Assembly (NCBI RefSeq): GCF_000699445.3
Contig: NC_067199.1
Coordinates: forward strand, 31,270,402-31,334,401
Reading direction: 5' to 3'
Length of the DNA: 64,000 bases
Source of the DNA: Schistosoma haematobium
Taxonomy: Eukaryota; Platyhelminthes; Trematoda; Strigeidida; Schistosomatidae
In this document: one piece after another, positions 46,216 through 58,644 of the stretch
Layout: every line of letters begins with the position of its first letter
Numbering within the stretch: the first letter of the stretch is position 1
The notes under the pieces: generated by a model
Seen by the model: the letters and a program-made list of their open reading frames with translations, nothing else
Database searches by the model: none
What the model was told of the DNA's origin: nothing
Program-made: the position numbers and the translations under genes

Positions 46216-46882
46216 TGCTGTTAAGCTCAGGAAAAAAATCAACTTTGAATTCAAGATACTAACATGAACAAAATTTTAAACACTTTTTTCAAGCTACAAA
46301 TACAACTACTTAAGATCATTGTGTTAAGTTATATAAAAGCCAGTCGCTTATCTTTACGAAAAGGATTTTCGTACATCTCAACATTTGTTTTGATGATTAT
46401 TGGACTTGTGAACGTAATGACATTTTTATATCGACTCTCTTCCTTATAATCAAAGTATTAATTTTTCGTTCATTTAACTTCAATGATACTACATTGTGTG
46501 TTGATATTAGAACGAATCCTTACATACTATCGGTAAATGTAGTTACACTTCTGTCTTTGTAAGCAGTTTTGTAGCAGAAAAAAATTGGAGTTATAAACAA
46601 ACAAACAAATTACTCTTAATATCTGCTAGAAAATGAATAGCTCAGTTTTGTTTTCACTGATATTCGATTTATTCGAAAACGAAAAGAAAAAATAAAGGAC
46701 TGTTATGATTCTGTTGAGATAAAAAACTGAATGAATTGCTATTTAATGATACACAATTTGATTATGTATTGATTTAAAATGGAACCATGAGAAAATTATT
46801 GAACATTGTTTTAGTAATTTTTTAAAATTAAATGTAGATATTGTAAATATTTTAAGCATACTGTGACATATTTGATTCATAG

Positions 46883-47195
46883 CATGTGTTGTTTACGAAA
46901 CTGAGAGGACGAAAAGCGTATGTCCCGAGCTTTAACCGGGTTGGTAGATATGGACGACCTACCTAGGGGAGTTGGAAAACCCTGATTCCAAACCAGTAGT
47001 TCACATTAGCCCCAGTATCCTGAAAGAACAAATGGTGTGTGAGCCAATCGTTGGTCATCAGCTACCATAGGACTGCATCGCCTAACGTTGCTCTATTGCC
47101 TTGTAGATCAGACCTCTAAGCCGAAGGCTCCGAATGTAGCCCCCTAAGAAAACCACCTGCTTCGGTCTGGGCACCCGGAAAGTATCACAGTGCAC
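46883..47195 (+). mobile_element. 5'-leader-only fragment of the RTE-like LINE
   Basis: This segment aligns with the 5' leader of the RTE copy (12205-12470). Shared phrases include GTTGTTTACGAAA, the CCAGTATCCTGAA region, GAGCCAATCGTTGG and CCCCCTAAGAAAACCACCTG. It carries about 60 bp extra near 46940-47005. No endonuclease or RT follows. It ends near 47195 in CACAGTGCACACAAA, matching 12458-12473. Confidence 0.7.
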
Positions 47196-47199
47196 ACAA

Positions 47200-48455
47200 A
47201 TCATTTGGTTATATTTCCTTAAAAAAGCTTGGACCAGATTGCCAGGCGAAACGTCAAATTTAATTCAAAATTCATTTGTCAAGATTTTACAAATACATTC
47301 TCCCTCTTTAATGTAAGTAAGCTTGTAATTATAAAAAGTTGTGTGTATTTATTTAAAAAATTTGCTTCATAATAACGTAAAACTGATCTAAAGATTTTGA
47401 CAGTAGAAATATGGCAGAAAGATATAATTCTCACATGGATTTGAAGAGCTTTTTTGGTACTGACATCACCTAGAATACCGTTGAAATCAAGAAGCTTTCA
47501 ACAGCTATTTTATTTATTTTCGGACTCAGCAGAATAATTCAACTACCCAATGTGAATTAGAGTTTAGAATTTTTAGTAAAATATTCGTAATAAAGAGCAG
47601 TTATCGCTTAAAATGCCCTAAATTTTGCACAGATACCCAGCTCACTATAGATGTGACTAAGAGGTTGGTATATAAACCTACATAATGTACCTGATAAGAG
47701 ATGATTCAATTTATTTTAGATGGAATTTTGGATTGCATGATTAGACATTTAGTCAGCTTATTGAACTGCTTGTCCAGCTGAAATAAAAAACGCCGGGAAA
47801 TCGTTTCTATGCTTTTAACTGTGATCAGAAATGCTACAAAGGATAGAAGGAAGTTATTAGTTATGAAGGTTTTAAATCTACTTTATGTAGGAAATTATTT
47901 TGTTAAATAAACGTTAACTAGGTGAAATATCTTTTAAATACTTTTCGTACTATCGAATTGACTAAGTGATTATTAAAAAAACCGATAAGTGCAGTGAATT
48001 ATCAGCAGTGGACATTACATGATGCACAAAATGTTGTTGTTTTCACAGAATGAAGATCAAATAATTTTGCAAATGAATTTAAAGTGATCTACATCACTCA
48101 ATATACCGTTATTTGGCTATATCTCAATGTGTATTTTTCAATATTTTTTATTTCAAAGGTGTAATAGCATACAAACAGTAAACAATCATTTGTTTTAAAC
48201 GCCTCAAAAGCAAAACACAAACAAGCTTTTATTTCAATCGTTATTTTGTACACAAAGGTGTTGAGTTAAATTAAATTCGTTTAAAAGAGATCCCTGCGCT
48301 GAACTTCGTGTTTTAATTTTAATGTTTAAATGGGAATTATCTGTCAAATACATAGTTGTATTGCTAAAAACATTGATTTCAGTCAAAATAACGATGAATG
48401 TGAAGTAAACAGGTTGAATAAAGAGAGGGTTCAAATCACTTGTAAACGAATATCT
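47200..48455. other. No gene recognised
   Basis: AT-rich intergenic or intronic DNA. The end of this stretch lies just downstream of the Penelope fragment and may include its 3' tail. Confidence 0.35.
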
Positions 48456-48456
48456 G

Positions 48457-49270
48457 TCAGGTCGTCGCTAGTTGCAAACCATCCTTTCTGTTCAGGCTGT
48501 TATTGTTCGCCCATATATACAGCGCTTCTGATGTCAATCTTTCCTTATGAGTGTTAAAACCTTTCTGAAGTATTTTGGTCCCTTCAAAATTAATCTTATG
48601 TCTTGTTTTTAACGCATGTAACGCTATCGCAGACTTATTCTCATGTTTCTTCAAATCAACCGAGGGTTTGGGAACATTTTTCAAACATTGTTTGTGTTCC
48701 TTCAACCTTACATTCAATTATCTGGATGTTTCTCCAACATAAGCTGCATTACAATCATGACAGTTGATCTCATAGACAATATTCTGTTGTTTTTCCTCTG
48801 GTAACCTGTTCTTAACTTTCACTAATGTCGATCTTAAGGTGCTACTCGCCCGCAAATGCACTCTTATATCATGTTTTTTTAGAATCCGCTTGATTTCTTC
48901 CGATGTTTCACTACGGTATTGGATGACTACGGTGTACTTCCAAACTTTTCGTATACATTCTAGTTTAATTTTTCTCTCATTTTTAACAATCTTCTTTAAA
49001 AACTGTTTTGCGTAGTTGTTATCTCTAAGAGTAGAAAATACTTTATTCACTTCAGTTCGTTGGTCTTCCTTATCTGTAAAAAGCTTAGTACTTCTGTTCA
49101 TTAATTTTTTTTACAACATTGACTTTTGTGTACTGTGCATGAGCTGAATCAAAATCTAAGTATCTGTCGAAATGTGTTGATTTCCTGAATACATTTATTT
49201 TCAACTTATCACTATTGTGTTTACGTTCAACCAAACAATCGAGAAATACTAGTTTGTGGTCAACTGACAC
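48457..49270 (-). pseudogene. Penelope-like element 3' part with GIY-YIG endonuclease
   Basis: On the minus strand 49270-49085 carries the RT thumb (LVFLDCLVERK, FRKSTHFDRYLDFDSAH). Positions 49101-48718 carry the linker (TLRSTLVKVKNRLPEEKQQN) and the endonuclease start IVYEINCHDCNAAYVGETSR. Positions 48717-48457 carry NVRLKEHKQ, ALHALKTRHKINFEGTKIL and the final EALYIWANNNSLNRKDGL. The zinc-type CHDC, the GIY-YIG equivalent Y...YVGET and the following Arg are visible. Two lesions are clear: a frameshift at a run of eight T (plus strand, near 49106) and an in-frame TAA at 48718-48720. The copy is 5'-truncated near 49275. It is less decayed than the Penelope relic at 4.7-6.7 kb. Confidence 0.85.
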
Positions 49271-49279
49271 TTTTAATAG

Positions 49280-50790
49280 GTCTTAACATATTATGTACGT
49301 CCAAAGTAATACGTTCTAGCTACATGTATAAACCGTATTGATACATAATCATTGTTCTTAGAAATCATGAACGTAACAGAATGATAAGATTAAAATGCCA
49401 CTAACGACTAAAAAGCACTATATATAGGCTAACTTGCATCTCTTTTAAATGGTATAGTTTTACATATTTAATCGAGATAAATTTCCACATACCCAGTTGT
49501 TCAATATATTTTGTGATTGAAAAAATTCGTTGTTCTTTCAGCTTCACTACAATAATTTGTTTCAGTAAAATTAAAAATAAACAAACATTCTTTTCACAGT
49601 TCACATTATGACTTAACCTTAATTAAACAAATAGTGAAAACCAAGAAGCACTGAACAGTTGTTTCATCAGGGAGTGGGACTCTTCCAAAGTGTCTAATTA
49701 TAAATTAAATTTAGAACCATTAGGGATTGTGGCAGCTTTTTAATCTTTATACCATTGAGTTAGCATCTAGTTGTTCAAATTTTTAACTTCAATTAGTGAT
49801 TTCTTGCCGGTATTCAATAGTTGTCTAACTAAAATCATTTGGTTATGTACAATATAAAACCTAATAATTGTCACAAAGTCCTCATGGGAATATAATTTTA
49901 ATTTGTTTTACTATTTAATCTAATTAGCTTTACATTATGTCTGCATTTACTTTTATTAATCTTGCTAAAATCAAAATGTTTTTTTAATTTAGTTATAAAA
50001 ATGCGGATATAAGTTTAGAGTATGTAAAAACTAAAGTTAAAAAAGATCATTGTATTTTAGACGAATCATTGTGACTTTTAGTAATGGTTACGTTATACTT
50101 TTGAATTAGTTTATATTATATAGTTTTTACATATATGTAAGAAAAAAGTGTTGGGAACATTTTTTTAGTTGCTATGCATATAAGGATAATATTTTAGCAA
50201 ATCTCAAAATATTCATATTTTTTCTTATAAGACTGAACAAAAAAACAAAACAGTATTACAAAGTTATCTATACAGGCAAAACATTCTACATATAGATTTT
50301 AGAATTTACTTGAATTTTGAAGAGATTATCGCAAACTGGTTGTTAAGACGTAACAAAACAAACATTGAAAGGTGTTGCTGAAGAAGTGTCAAACTTTGTC
50401 TGAAAGATATTTGTCATAGTAAACGTTATATTAGAAGTAACGCTAGGGTATTTATTACGCGGCTTTTAAATGGTTTTCAATTATGTGCTTCTTAGAAAAC
50501 AGGAAATTTACAATTCAGTAACATGATTATAATTATTTGTTGAAGTATTCAGTCTGTCGATATTGTAAATTGCATATATTCATTAGGTTTCTTTTTAACT
50601 TGTTATTTACTTTCCTGTCCAATTTATCCAAATATGAACAAAACAAGAACAACAATTAAGGGAGAATAGTATATCTCATAGATTCTTTTCAGTTGCTTAG
50701 TCTTATTGATATTTAAGTATGACATGAAGATATAATATAAAGTAGTTGAAAATGTTGGGGGAATGAGATCTAATTGCAGTTATCAATTTC
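49280..50790. other. No gene recognised
   Basis: Very AT-rich. The open frame at 49401-49604 (minus) is Ile/Leu/Lys-rich and looks like chance. Confidence 0.4.
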
Positions 50791-50795
50791 TATAT

Positions 50796-50842
50796 AGGAC
50801 GAAACACGCGTCCTTGATTTCACTTTTAGCTACATTCTATCT
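50796..50842 (+). repeat. Smα-like hammerhead, 5'-truncated 47-bp fragment
   Basis: The 3' half of the hammerhead (AGGACGAAACACGCGTCC, then TTGATTTCACT) and the first bases of the following spacer are present. The CUGANGA strand is missing, so it cannot cleave. Confidence 0.55.
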
Positions 50843-50849
50843 ATTCTGT

Positions 50850-53800
50850 ATAATAGTATGACAATGGCCACATTCAAGCATTCTACACATTATGTACATA
50901 AGTCAATTAACACCAATCAAAATTCATTCAAAGTATCAACTGCGGGTCAATCCACACCACCAGAAATTTAACGCAATGCTAAACTGTCGTTTCTGAATAT
51001 TTCTTAAGTTGTTTCTCATTCATCTGTTAGATAATACTGTTTCCTTTGAATTTTTATAGATGATTTAAAAAACTGTACCATAATGTAAATAGAATTATAA
51101 TGTAGATGTTTATTTATTGACGATACTTTCTTAGCAAGGAAATGTATTTCATTTGAAGCGTATGTTTATGGCATGATTTTAGTATACTGTATGTAAAAAA
51201 TTAGACAAGGTTTCAATTCACAAACTGGAAAAGATATTTATGGTAAGAAGTATTTCAGATAGAATTCTAAAACAATTTCTTACTACTTTGTACCACAATT
51301 TTATTTAAAATAGCCATTAAAGTGGAAGAGTACACATTCTTTCCTTTTTATTGTCTCATATCAACTCGGCGCCCAAATACTGTGAAAATATTCGATCAAA
51401 TGTAGAAGTGCAAACCACTGAATCATTCAATTTCAACTTGGAACGGTGTAGATGTGAAGGTAATTACATATAAATATATCTTTGAAGTTGTAATGAGTTC
51501 TGTTTTATAGATTTTTACATTCCACTTCATTGATCTTAGAGTAATATTTACTTCGTAGTTTAGATAACAAATAGGAAATAATTTTCAAAAAAAATGTTAT
51601 ATTAGTAACTAGTTTACTTATTCACACATACGAGCGCATAAACTTCAATTTCTCTTTTATTTATCAATAATTTATTTGTTTATCATAAATTTTTCATTTG
51701 ATTTTTATTCGATAAATTATGTTCTTTATTTTTTTAGTTATGGTTGTCATCCTCTTTTTTTATCTCCTCGTATATGAAAGTAAATTTGGTCTCTAAAAAC
51801 ATATAGTTGATTATATGATGCATGTAAAGTGTAATGAGCTTGGTCAATCAGTTGTATGAACTCAATGCTGTGTGATAGATTATAGATACTGACATGTATG
51901 TACAATTGATCAGGACTTGGCTTTACTTTCTAAGGGAATGTATAAAGGCTATTAGCTTAAAATCTGTCCTGATTTTGTGAGGAAGATGAACGTATATATT
52001 TATGAATGAATTTGTTCATATATTAGATTCAGGATAATTAAGTAAAGCTCTATACCCATTTTTCCTTTTCGTAGTCAAATAGCCGATTGGACTTGAGTCT
52101 GGAAAGCAAGTATATCAATATCAGATTTAGTCCACCGTCCAACAAAACAGTGTGATATGAAATGTGTTTCTTTAAAAAAGATAAGGCAATATTTTGAATT
52201 TTTAAATGTAAAGTAGCAGTGAAATAAACGACTTATTTTTCGTTATTTTTCTTAATTTGTCAAATAGATGACACTGTTATCCTTTAAATTAAACGTATTA
52301 TTCACTATTATAGAACAGTTATACACAGAGATTGATTTTAGTCATTTCACCTTATATTTTTCAAATGTAATTATATTGAACTTAAGAAAACTAATTATAT
52401 AGGCAGACAAATTCAACCTGAAATCGTTTATTACTCAAAAATTGATTTTTAAATTTTTTCATTTATATTTCCTTTACATGATCATTTACCCATGAATTTG
52501 ATTCATTGTGAATGTTCGGTAATTAAAGTTTACTTTCATTGAAGCCTTGATGAAAAAATATTTCTTCCATAAAATTTTCGCTTATAGATTCACTTATTAC
52601 AACTGATTACGTATTTTTTTAAAATCAAGTGTATACTTGTAAAGAGATTTATAAGAAAAAAATAAAAGAGAATTCAACAAGTAAATTAAACAAAAGTACA
52701 TTTGTAGTGTTTTCCTTTCTTTCTTCTTCTTCTTCTTCACTTTAGGTGATATGATTAGTTGGTTGTTTAATGAGTTGAATAACAATAAAATATTGTAATC
52801 TATAAATATCATTACAAAAATGAAACAACATCAAGTATTGACATTGTCAAATATGAATTTAATAATTTTATTCACAGGCACATAATAAGTATTTTTAATC
52901 CAAGTTGAAAATGATAGTTTATATATAGATGTATATAATGAGATAAAAGAGCTTACTTATTTACATACATGTTAAATAATGATTATATGATTTACATTGA
53001 ACAGCATCGAAAGAATATATATGTATTTCAAATATCCTCTGAAGAAGTGGCTTACACTAAGTCACAAAACTTCAGAAAATCTAATTCTTCCTACTTATTG
53101 ACATCTATCTATTCATTTGAAATTATCAAGTCAAATCTTGGTAATGATGCCTACAAATTATTATGCTTTATTTATGATTGAAAAAAAATTCCACTCAATC
53201 AGTAGAAATTCAAAACAACACAATGAGGTATTTCGCATAGAAACGTTTAACAATATAACATTACTAATTAATGAATGAAAACCACTTTAAATGAATATAT
53301 ATAAATATACGGATGTATCTGAAATAGAAAGCCAATATATAATCTCTTTTTTAAACTTCTTTATCTATACAAAAGACATTCAATAATCTTAAATGTTTAT
53401 ATGTCTTATAGACAAAAAATGTGTTCGATTGTTTTGCCACAAAAAAACAAACAAACAGACAAACAAACGAGAGCATAAATTTGTGACAAGATATTTCAAT
53501 TAGTGATCTGGTAGCGAAAATAATTTCTTATATTAATTATATCTTAAATAAATCTGTATGTGGATAATTGAATAATTCCTTTGATTGAAATTCATAATGA
53601 TTTGAATATTTATCTTTTTATGATTATGTAAGAAAGTTGAAATCGAACAAATAAATAACGGAGACATGAAACGAAACTGGTGAGACAATATAATGAAAGA
53701 TATATTATGTTTTTTAGAGTTTTGCTCTTAGTTATGTACATAATATTTAGAATACAGATACATATTAGGAGGTTCTGTTTATTTATGTGTTTTATTATGT

Positions 53801-54688
53801 TAATTGCTTATTTTTAAAGCATGATTCAATGGACAAAAACTTCAAAGAGGTTTTTGTATTTTTTTGTTGGTAGTTTGTTTTATTTACTTTATTGTTTTAT
53901 AATTAGTTATAATTAATTTTTAAAAGCACTTTATTTAACCGCCAAAATTATTTGCAAAATGATTGAAAAATACAAAAATATCTGAGAAACACATAAGTAT
54001 GAGTTGGAATTTTTAATAGTTCGAGCCCTCATACGAGGATTTTGTGTTTCTACTAAGTTGAATTTCACTTCATTTTCTTTGGAGAAAAATTTATTGATAA
54101 TATCCACTGATTTAAGTTCATGATCTATATCAAATAAAAATATAAAATAAACATGAGTTATTGAATTACTTTTTACAGGTAGAAAACTTTAATTTATGAG
54201 AGGAACTTAAGCATTTCAATGAATAACATTTCAGTGTTGCTTAACGATAATTTCTATCATGAACTGATATCAGTTAACAGCCCATCAAAAACTGAAGCTG
54301 ACTGGTTTATTGTAATATAGTTTGGATGGTCTACAATCATGAACATGTATAACGCATAAATAACAGAATATTCAAATCTTATGGTGAAAATGAAATTATT
54401 AAGCTGTTAAATGTAAAGAGCATACGTCATTTTTTTTACAGCTTCAGTACTGTCCACGAACTACTGTGTTATATACCATTTAGTTGATTCGCTGATTTTC
54501 GTCACTTTGGTCAGTTCATCTTGGAGCTATTAATTAGTCAAAGCGTAACTAATGATTACTGAAATAATTTTAAGATTTTGTATATTAGGACAATCATTTT
54601 CACTGTAAACCATTGAAAAGTAATTTATCTGTCCAATTCTGTCTAGTGATAAATTAACAAAGATATATAACATAATTTTAATAGTCGA
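50850..54688. other. No gene confidently recognised
   Basis: AT-rich. A plus-strand frame at 51319-51459 (containing YCENIRSNVEVQTTESFNFN) ends at a possible donor (gaag/gtaatt) and is a weak exon candidate. A (TTC)n-like tract lies near 52720-52738, and a CAAA-type tract near 53446-53468. Confidence 0.3.
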
Positions 54689-54689
54689 G

Positions 54690-54985
54690 ATAATGAGCCG
54701 ACGTTAATGTCTAACTTCAACTAATCCACGAAATTGAACGACACATCCACTTTTGTCTCACAACAGGCTCAGCTCAGTGGTCCAGAGGTTAAGCGTTTGC
54801 ACGCGAGGCCGATAGGTCCTAGGTTTGAAACTCACGAGGCAGGATCGTGAATACGCACTGCTGAGGATTCCCGTACTACGACAAAATAGCCGTCCAGTGC
54901 TTCCAGGTTTTCCATGGTGGTCTAGCTTCAATGAACTCATGATCTCAACGATTAAAATTACTATAATATTCACCAAATCCTTTCC
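54690..54985. repeat. tRNA-headed SINE/satellite copy with inverted 5' junction
   Basis: Positions 54693-54765 are the unit's spacer on the minus strand. From 54768 the tRNA-like head (GCTCAGCTCAGTGG, B box AGGTTTGAAAC) and hammerhead follow on the plus strand. In the hammerhead CTGAGGA is intact but GAAA has become AAAA, so cleavage is unlikely. The copy ends in the family phrase TCACCAAATCC after CATGATCTCAACGATTAAAA. Confidence 0.7.
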
Positions 54986-54989
54986 GATA

Positions 54990-56780
54990 TATAACAACGT
55001 CAAAAATATTACACAAACTACAGGATTTATGCTGCATTCATTGGATATATTAATAAAGACTATTTTACATTAATAAAAACCAGAAAAAAAGTGAATTTGA
55101 TTTTCCCATTGACTTTATTTAATAAAATTAATATCTATTTAGATGTAATTTAGTTCTATTGTTATTAACCACGTACAAGCTTTTTTTTGTTTTTATTGAA
55201 TTAATATCATAAGGAATGAAACACATTGAAAACATATGCCAAATCTTATTTATTAGATTATTCTGATTATTTTTGTGATTATTATTTTTTTTTTAAAAAA
55301 GAAAACTATTACAACTCCCCCCTCCACACACACAAAGGAAAGATTTTATCATCTTAAAATAGTTGTTAAACTTCAATATATATTCAAGTGATTTTCTGTT
55401 TATTTATTTACTTTTGTGCATATGCGTGTGTGTGTATGTGTTTTTCAAAACTAAAACCAAAATAAAAAAACACACAGTAACAAACAAAAGATGTTTGTTG
55501 CAAACGACACAAACTGATTTAATTTATTGAATGAGAAAAAAAATCTGTTTAATTATAACTGATAAATTAATAAAACAATTTTAAACTGAAAAATATTCTA
55601 ATAAAAAATTATTCTTACTATTCATTGTCTAGTTTCTAAGATCTACATCATTATTGTAAATTTGTTCAAGTTTATTTAAATAATACACTAAACCTATTTA
55701 TTGAGTATTTTAGTTAACTGAATAGAACAGAAGGTTTTAAAACAGTAACCATCTTTATTTTTTGTTTTTTTTTGTGTTTTTTATTTTAAAAAAAATGCTC
55801 ATTACAATTAGATAATTTAGTTTAGATAATAATGACTAAATAGGTAATCTTTTATTTAGATCTACTTGTTTATTAAAATGTTTTTAAGAAAAGGGATGTT
55901 CACATATTTATGTTTAATTTTTTTTTGTGTGTGTAAAAATCGTTGGTGATAAAAAATTCAAGAAAATTTTTTTTATTATTTAGATTGAATGATAGTGAAG
56001 TTGGTTGTTTTCATTTAATAAATTGAGTTTAAAGGAAAAGATTTTCTTTTTTTTCTTTCTTCTTTTTTTTGCGTTCATTTTTTTATTCATGGTTAAATGT
56101 TTGTTGATAGATTTATAAGTTGGTCATATTTATTTGGAATTACTTGTTTGTTTTCTTATTTCAAAATGGTTGTTATAACTTAATATACTAAGTCAGTTTG
56201 ATTGCATTATCAATTAATTAATACAGTTTCTAGAATGAAATAGAAGGTCAAATCGATAGCTGGGTTACAGGAACTAAATTTTAGGTAATACAATTATTCA
56301 GGTAACAGATAGTAGAACAATAAGTAGATTGATGAAGTATATTAAAATATAAAAAAAATAGTCATTATTATGAAAAATATTTATTCAAAATAGTGAATAT
56401 GATTTATTTACTGAAAAATGGACAAATAACCAGAAAAGAAATGAAAATCAAGAAATAACCATTTTATGTGTTTAGGTTTAGCATAACGACAATAATCTAA
56501 ATAGAGTGTGATTTGCTAGGTTCAGAATCTTTGAAACATTTTTAGTATTATTCGAGTCATGATCAGTATTTTATCATCTTTTTTGTTTTGGTTTTTTATG
56601 GAAGAAAGTTGCATATTAGAGTATACTTTTCATCAGCAATTCCGTTTCAAGCCTAAAAGCTTACTATATTTATGCTAAAAATGGAATATGATAGCAGATA
56701 TATGATTCAGTGATGAAATACGACAACACATATCATGGTATTACTTAAAACGTCGCAAAATAACTTTTGAATTTTTAATA
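54990..56780. other. No gene recognised
   Basis: Extremely AT-rich, with poly(T) runs, a CA/TG-rich patch at 55318-55340 and 55426-55442, and no coding signal. Confidence 0.4.
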
Positions 56781-56784
56781 ATAA

Positions 56785-57375
56785 TGTATTAATTTCAATG
56801 GTTAAGATCGTGTGTCAGTTGAAGCTGGACCACTATGGAAAACTTGGAAGCACTGGACGGCCGTTTCATCCCATTGTGCGACTCCTCAGCAGTGCGCATC
56901 CACGACCTCACCCCTTGCCAGACTCATAATCTCAACCATTGAAATTATTATAATATTCACAAAACCCATCTGAAATTAACCAACATGAGCTCACTATTGA
57001 CTGGCTTCAAGAGGTATATCCCGGAGTCCTAGTGAGAAGTAGTGACCAGTGGAGTTCAACCAGGTCTGTTGTGAGATAAAAACTCAATGGAGATAATGGT
57101 GGACGTGTCGCTCAATTTCGTGGATTGGTTGAAGTTAGACCTTAACACTGTTGGATGCCGGCCAGCTCAGTGGTCTAGCAGTTAAGTGCTCGCGCGCGAA
57201 ACGCGTAGGTCCTGGGTTCGAATTCCGCAGGGGGCGAGGTCGTGAGCGCGCACTGCTGAGGAGTCCCACAATGGGATGAAACCGCCACAAGACTTCCATG
57301 GTGGTCTAGCTTCAACTGACTGATGGTCTTAACCACTGAAATTACTATAATACCCACAAAACCCATATGATACTA
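56785..57375. repeat. Two tRNA-headed SINE/satellite copies, opposite strands
   Basis: Positions 56785-56925 are a minus-strand 3' half with a hammerhead (56850-56895). Positions 56925-57375 are a nearly complete plus-strand unit. In that unit the phrase CTCAACCATTGAAATTATTA near 56930 recurs at 57328 as CTTAACCACTGAAATTACTA, a period of about 398 bp. The plus copy's tRNA head has A-box-like CAGCTCAGTGG (57163-57173) and B box GGGTTCGAATT (57214-57224). Its hammerhead keeps CTGAGGA, stem II and GAAA but has lost the GTC cleavage site. Confidence 0.8.
56850..56895 (-). ncRNA. Hammerhead ribozyme, core intact, stem II imperfect
   Basis: On the minus strand: GCACTG / CTGAGGA / stem II / GAAA / CGGCCGTC / CAGTGC. 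Stem I pairs over six bases, stem III pairs, and all core residues and the GTC site match the consensus. Stem II has a terminal G-U and one G-G mismatch but can extend further with C-G and A-U pairs. Activity is plausible but probably reduced. Confidence 0.7.
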
Positions 57376-57470
57376 ATGTTTTAATTAAAAAGGAATAGAT
57401 ATATCAGTTAACTGAACAACTGATTTGTAATGCATCAAAAGTAATAACAATAAATAATTAATAAAATTAC

Positions 57471-57665
57471 CTTTCTCTTGACTTATATTCTGTGTTCCAT
57501 ATTTCGCTCGAACTCTGGATGCCACATCATTTTGTGCATGTTGATCGTGTAAATTATCATAATTTTTCTGAGAAGGATTTAATTTCCAAAATATTGATAA
57601 AAGTTTTCTAAGTTTTGTATTTACTTCGATTTGTTCAAATGAATTATGAGGATATCTTTTGCGTA
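57471..57665 (-). CDS. Candidate exon, probable cytoplasmic tail of an Ig-type surface protein
   Basis: On the minus strand acceptor taatatttag precedes a 195-base exon with one open frame. It starts RKRYPHNSFEQIEVNTKLRK, contains LLSIFWKLNPSQKNYDNLHD and ends RAKYGTQNISQEK, followed by donor AAAG/gtaattt. It enters in phase 1 and leaves in phase 1, the same phase class as the Ig-domain exon at 63098-63568. The basic RKR start resembles a stop-transfer sequence just after a membrane helix, which would be on an exon between the two that I could not find. A possible short terminal exon (FGRRVDMRQ, stop overlapping AATAAA) lies at about 51358-51390 with matching phase but weak support. Family unknown. 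Confidence 0.5.
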
Positions 57666-57679
57666 CTAAATATTAAAAA

Positions 57680-58298
57680 ATTCGAATAAAAATGTATTTA
57701 ACTAACTGAACCAGATGGAATATATCACTCTGTAATACAGAGGGATGTATTTTTTTCAGTGAAATTGAATGTTAGATATCAGTTTAAACTATGCTTCCAG
57801 TAGATTTACGTATCAACGTTTTAGTTGAAGTCAGAGAAGCTCTAATCGACTGTTACGTCCTGATATGGTAGCCTATAGTAGTACACATCTACAACCACAC
57901 TAAAGGTAGAACTCAGGATCTTATGACAAGTGTCTAACGTTAAGGCTAATGAGCTGTCAACTAGCGGTTCACATATTCAAAATGTTTAACAACTTTTCTG
58001 TACTTCTTGGTTTTCGATATTTCTTTATTTGGAAAATCAACAATTAGTTTTAATTTTTAAGTACTATAGTTCCATAATTTCATTCAGAGGATTTACTAGT
58101 ATTTTTATTTTCATGATAATTTCTAGAACCCAGGGAAATTTTATGGACAGCGAACTGCTATCATTTTAAAACACTTTACGTAATATTTTTACATCTGTAA
58201 CTGTTGAGTATTAGTGTAAATTATACAGAAGATGATAAAAAAACGTATTACATGCACTTAGACTAAATGATATTATTCCCAGAAAGGGATTTTGTGGA
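57680..58298. other. No gene recognised
   Basis: AT-rich. The part near 57830-57990 is less AT-rich and may be an old repeat. Confidence 0.35.
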
Positions 58299-58299
58299 G

Positions 58300-58640
58300 A
58301 TTTTAGTAATTTAATAGGTGAATTCATGAGTAGGCTAAAGCTAGACCACCATGGAAAACCTGGAAACAATAGATGGCCGTTTCGTCTTAGTATGGGTTTC
58401 CTCAGCAGTGCGCATCCATGCTCCCGCCTCGTAAGATTTGAACCCAGGAGTTGTTGGTCCCGCGCACGAACGCCTAACCTCCAGACCGCTGAGCCGGCAC
58501 CTGGAACCTATCGTTCTTGAGTTCAAATCTCGTGCGGCGAGATCGTTAATGCGCGCCACTGGGGAGTTCCATATTAAGACGAGGCGGTCGTCTAATGCTT
58601 ACAGGTTTTCCATGGTTATCTAGCTTTAATCTACTTACGA
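58300..58640. repeat. Head-to-head pair of tRNA-SINE/hammerhead copies
   Basis: The minus-strand copy 58300-58500 contains the 3' end (CTCCACAAAA on the minus strand), a mutated hammerhead (cleavage triplet ATC, stem II weakened), the B box and an A box near 58495. The plus-strand copy 58500-58640 has the B-box region GAGTTCAAATC and a degenerate hammerhead (CTGGGGA). The two arms are mutually complementary over about 100 bases. Confidence 0.7.
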
Positions 58641-58644
58641 ATTC

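Noticed and set aside
46017..46262. 81-codon frames on both strands
   Set aside because: They fall in the tRNA-headed SINE and have no protein similarity.
46885..46925. Hammerhead-like phrase CTGAGAGGACGAAAAGCG in the RTE leader
   Set aside because: It resembles the 3' half of a hammerhead, but stem II is missing and the copy at 12205 has AAAA instead of GAAA, so resemblance is probably chance.
52597..52812. 71-codon minus-strand frame
   Set aside because: Generated by a (TTC)n-like tract and poly(A)-rich flanks.
57163..57230. Possible tRNA gene (A and B boxes present)
   Set aside because: The segment cannot form a full cloverleaf with a normal anticodon arm and is embedded in a repeated SINE unit; it is a pol III-type promoter relic.
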